Assembly: GCA_050084985.1 (NCBI GenBank)
Contig: JBITNC010000002.1
Location: 22,444,001-22,508,000, forward strand
Source: Nageia nagi
Lineage: Eukaryota; Pinophyta
Direction of reading: 5' to 3'
DNA: 64,000 bases
The notes under the pieces were generated by a model. That model was not told the origin of the DNA and searched no databases. It was given only the letters and a program-made list of their open reading frames with translations. Within the stretch, counting starts at the first letter, position 1. Each line of letters begins with the position of its first letter. The position numbers were made by a program, and so were the translations under genes. This document shows, one piece after another, positions 61,029 through 64,000 of this stretch.

Positions 61029-63238
61029 GGCCATTGATTCCCATGTTAAACTGATGTCAAGTAGGTCCACTGTATGTCATTTGTTGTTTTGGTAGCACTT
61101 CTGTTCTAGATTTTCTTGTTTCCTATGTCATTTTGCCTAAAGGTGCTCTTCTACTGGCTTGCAGGATTTTGCTGTTGTGGGGGCTTTCTTTGCCATTATC
61201 ACATCAGCTATATTATTATTAACAAGTCCAAGTAAATTTGTGATGTCTTCTGTGGTCTATTTGGAATTATTCCTGCAATTTGTAAAGGTTGACATTGGAC
61301 CTTGAAAATATAGGATTGGAATAGCGTAAGTGTTGAATGAGCAACAAAATCTTATTATATTTTCCTCAGTTTTGCTTTCCAAATATGTTATGCTTAGAAT
61401 TTAGGAAAGAGGTCGCTTGTATTTCTCAAAATGTGTTCAATGATTGCTTGTTCTGATATTTTGAGTCTTCAAACATTTGGTCAAATGTTCTTTTTGGGTT
61501 TTGGTTACTCACAATTTGGCAGTATTTGTCAATTCAATTCCTTTTAGGGACTGTTATGAAATATTTAGAATTCCAATGGTCTTATACATGTTAAATTATT
61601 TTACTTTTTACTATTTGTTCTGTAAGGTCGAAATGTGTTTTGTATATTTATTACGTAAATAGAGTAGCGTGTACTCTTCCTTTCTGTTAGAAACATTATT
61701 TGCCCAACTTTTTTGTTCAAAAAAGAATATTCAATAATTGTTTATATTTTTTACTGAAATGTTAAATCAAGTTTGTTATACATCTATTTTACTAGTTGCA
61801 TGACAAACTTTTCAACATTGAATTTGAAACAAGTTACATATGCAAGCTTTTTAGTTTATACTAGAATGAATTTGTCTGACAAGCATGTTTGCTTTTCATT
61901 TGAACTTTTGATTGTAGAGCTGAGAATAATTTTGAAATTTAAAAGCGAAAGAAATTTTTCTTTTGTGCTTTAACCATTGTTTCACTTGAACTTAATAAAA
62001 TATAGTTCGTGATTCCATTTTTCTTCAAAATTTTCTACTTGTGATTTTAATTTATATTTAAAAGAATTTAATTGACATTTATTTTAGGTGATTTGCGAAT
62101 TAATTATATGGATGATAGCATTAGAATGTGGACGAGAATGCCCACATTTCATTTTATTATTTTTTATTATTTTCATACAGTTATTAAGGGATATAAATAT
62201 ATCATCTTTTCAATAATATCTAATAGGTTCATATGATTTTAATTACTTTTTAAGAAGAAAATAATAATGGGATGATCCAAATGATAAATCACAATTTGCT
62301 ATTATTTTGTTTTTGAAATAATTTGTGGAATAATTCATGTCATAATGTTGAAGATTGCTAAATACCAACAGTATTCAAGGAAGGTCTGGATTGCAAAGCA
62401 TGATATCCGTCAGTGTCAACTCTTGGATTTCAAGAAATAGCTACTTGTTATATTTGCATCGCTTTACATTGTAAAGCATGGTATTTTCTAAGTTTTTTTA
62501 AGATTTAAAAAGAGACATTATAGATACTTGTGTCTATTGTTTAGGGTCATCGAGATTAACCGTCTTTCGTTGAACAACAAGCATGGTATCTTCAAAAGTT
62601 GATTCAAACAAAATAATTTTGTAGAAGAATCGACGTGGTTTAATATGCTTTTTAATTTAAAATTATTATCGATTTTTTGAAACTAACAATTAAATTAATT
62701 GATTTTGATGGAGTTTGCGACATATTTTTATAATGAATTGTATATATTTTAAATTGTATTAGATGATAATAAAGAATAAAATTCAAAGTTTAGGGTACTC
62801 CTTTTGAAATAGCCAATGCTATTCATGTAAAGGTGGTTATCAATTAAGATGGATTTCACATAATATTTATACAATTAATGTTTTATATGTTTATGTTTTT
62901 ACATTTTAAATCTTACAAGAAATTTGAAATTTAATATTAATGTACGTATGTGATCAAAAGTGATCAATGAGATTATTAAAAATACATATAATAAGAGAAA
63001 GAGCATCTAGTGCAAATCGTGCAAAAGAAAAGTAAACAAAAAAGAAAGTCAAAATACAACAGGTAAGAAGTTTATATATATTTTAGTCAATGAGTTCAAT
63101 CAACATTTGAAATTAGGGAGGAGTTCCTAATGTTACATTGCAGATGTTCTTTGCATTTAAAGAAAGCCTTACATTATGTATCACTCTCTCATTTTAATCA
63201 TAAATTGAGATTTATATTTGCATTTTTATGCAACTGAT
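61029..63238. other. 14-3-3 3' untranslated region, then AT-rich spacer
   Basis: The first 300 bases are the likely 3' untranslated region; a possible intron runs from a GTATGT at about 61070 to TTGCAG at about 61165, unproven. Beyond about 61350 no gene is recognised on either strand; short frames at 61477-61662 and 61773-61973 have no family signature. Confidence 0.5.
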
Positions 63239-63322
63239 GTATTTTTCATGGAAGATGTATTATGACGTATTTCTCATGGAAGATGTATTATGACGTATTT
63301 CTCATGGAAGATGTATTTCATT
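63239..63322 (+). repeat. Three 28 bp tandem units
   Basis: CATGGAAGATGTATT starts at 63247, 63275 and 63303, with GTATTTCTC between units. Confidence 0.92.
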
Positions 63323-64000
63323 TCAATATAATGTGCATCTCTATATATTGTTTTCGTGTTGCATTTTCTTAAAAAGATTTTTAGTTTGCTTAAGAAATTT
63401 ATTTTATGTATATCCTATGATAATTATTTCGAAAACACCACATTTGGAAAAAAGTGGTGTGCAAAATATGCCTTTTGTGAGTCTAGGTTGATTGTAATTG
63501 AGTTTGTATACACTTCCCTTCGTGCAAGGCTTTCTTGTGAATGCAACATTGTAAGAGTTAGATATAGATGGAATCTACGATGTCATGAGCATTTTACAAC
63601 ACATCCATAGCTTGATTGAGATGACCCTCTTTACAGAGTGTAGTCATGGGGTGTGGAGTGGGTAATATAGTGATGGTTTATTCTTATGAGGGCTATTTTT
63701 GTAATTTAAAAACTTTGAAGGTCATTTTTGAATTTATCAGTTATTTTTGTAAATGTCCTTTTTTAAAGACATCTACTTAGAAGGAAATGTGTATAGCTTA
63801 AACTTATGAGCTATACGTATGTTCTTCACACTTTAGAGATATATGTTCTTTCAATTGTCTTAATTTAGGGTTATGGGGAGTATATGTAGGAAAATAATTA
63901 GTAGATGAACTTTGGTGGAGAAAATTATTAGTAGAGGAGTGAATAATTAGAGAATATTATTTTTTCAATTTTTATTTTTTATTGATATTTGAATGAGTTT
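63323..64000. other. AT-rich spacer
   Basis: No gene recognised. The forward frame at 63356-63610 has no family signature and is probably chance. Confidence 0.45.

Overview
The window is nuclear DNA of a vascular plant. It holds one recognisable host gene, a 14-3-3 protein gene at the right end (coding exons 59748-61028). Almost everything else identifiable is transposable-element DNA: a Helitron remnant with an RPA1-like gene, an L1-type LINE, Ty3/gypsy and Ty1/copia LTR retrotransposons, all carrying plant-type hallmarks. The long AT-rich spacers, old elements left standing and retroelements stacked inside each other suit a large, slowly purged genome such as a gymnosperm's. That last step is inference; the sequence does not name the species.

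Layout: 1-2860 is AT-rich spacer with one copy of a dispersed direct repeat. 2863-9930 is a badly decayed autonomous Helitron: an RPA1-like pseudogene followed by a Rep/helicase pseudogene, with a second copy of the direct repeat at 10460-10690. 12916-17814 is a decayed LINE (ORF1, then endonuclease/reverse transcriptase/zinc-finger ORF2). 17880-19760 is a decayed coding-like stretch I do not recognise. 20045-20548 is a reverse-strand copia LTR. 20596-27597 is a complete reverse-strand Ty3/gypsy element with two LTRs and a CAAGT target duplication. 27598-31165 is spacer with an LTR-like block at 29961-30516.

31165-48600 is a three-level nest. An old reverse-strand copia pol (level 3) is split by a forward copia element (level 2, 32186-48234, target duplication CATCA, LTRs about 7% different by eye). 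That element is split in its untranslated leader by a related forward copia element (level 1, 35234-42499, target duplication TCTAT, LTRs differing at two adjacent-region bases in 508). The ages from LTR divergence agree with the nesting order. 52566-53322 is a 3' fragment of another member of the level-1 family, and 54030-55870 is a decayed gag-protease region of an Athila/Tat-like gypsy element.

From about 57500 the sequence changes: a GC-richer promoter with a G-box, a palindromic TCP/site II element and an inverted E-box pair leads into a transcribed leader, a probable leader intron of about 1.9 kb carrying a 3 x 51 bp tandem repeat, and four coding exons of a 261-residue 14-3-3 protein with all phosphopeptide-binding residues kept. 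The transposons and the 14-3-3 gene do not form a functional pathway; they are neighbours. I found no new defence or metabolic system. The most informative observations are the dated nest, the young but already broken level-1 copia with a duplicated primer-binding site, the patchwork microduplications in the gypsy pol, the repeats flanking the Helitron, and the unidentified coding-like block at 17880-19760.
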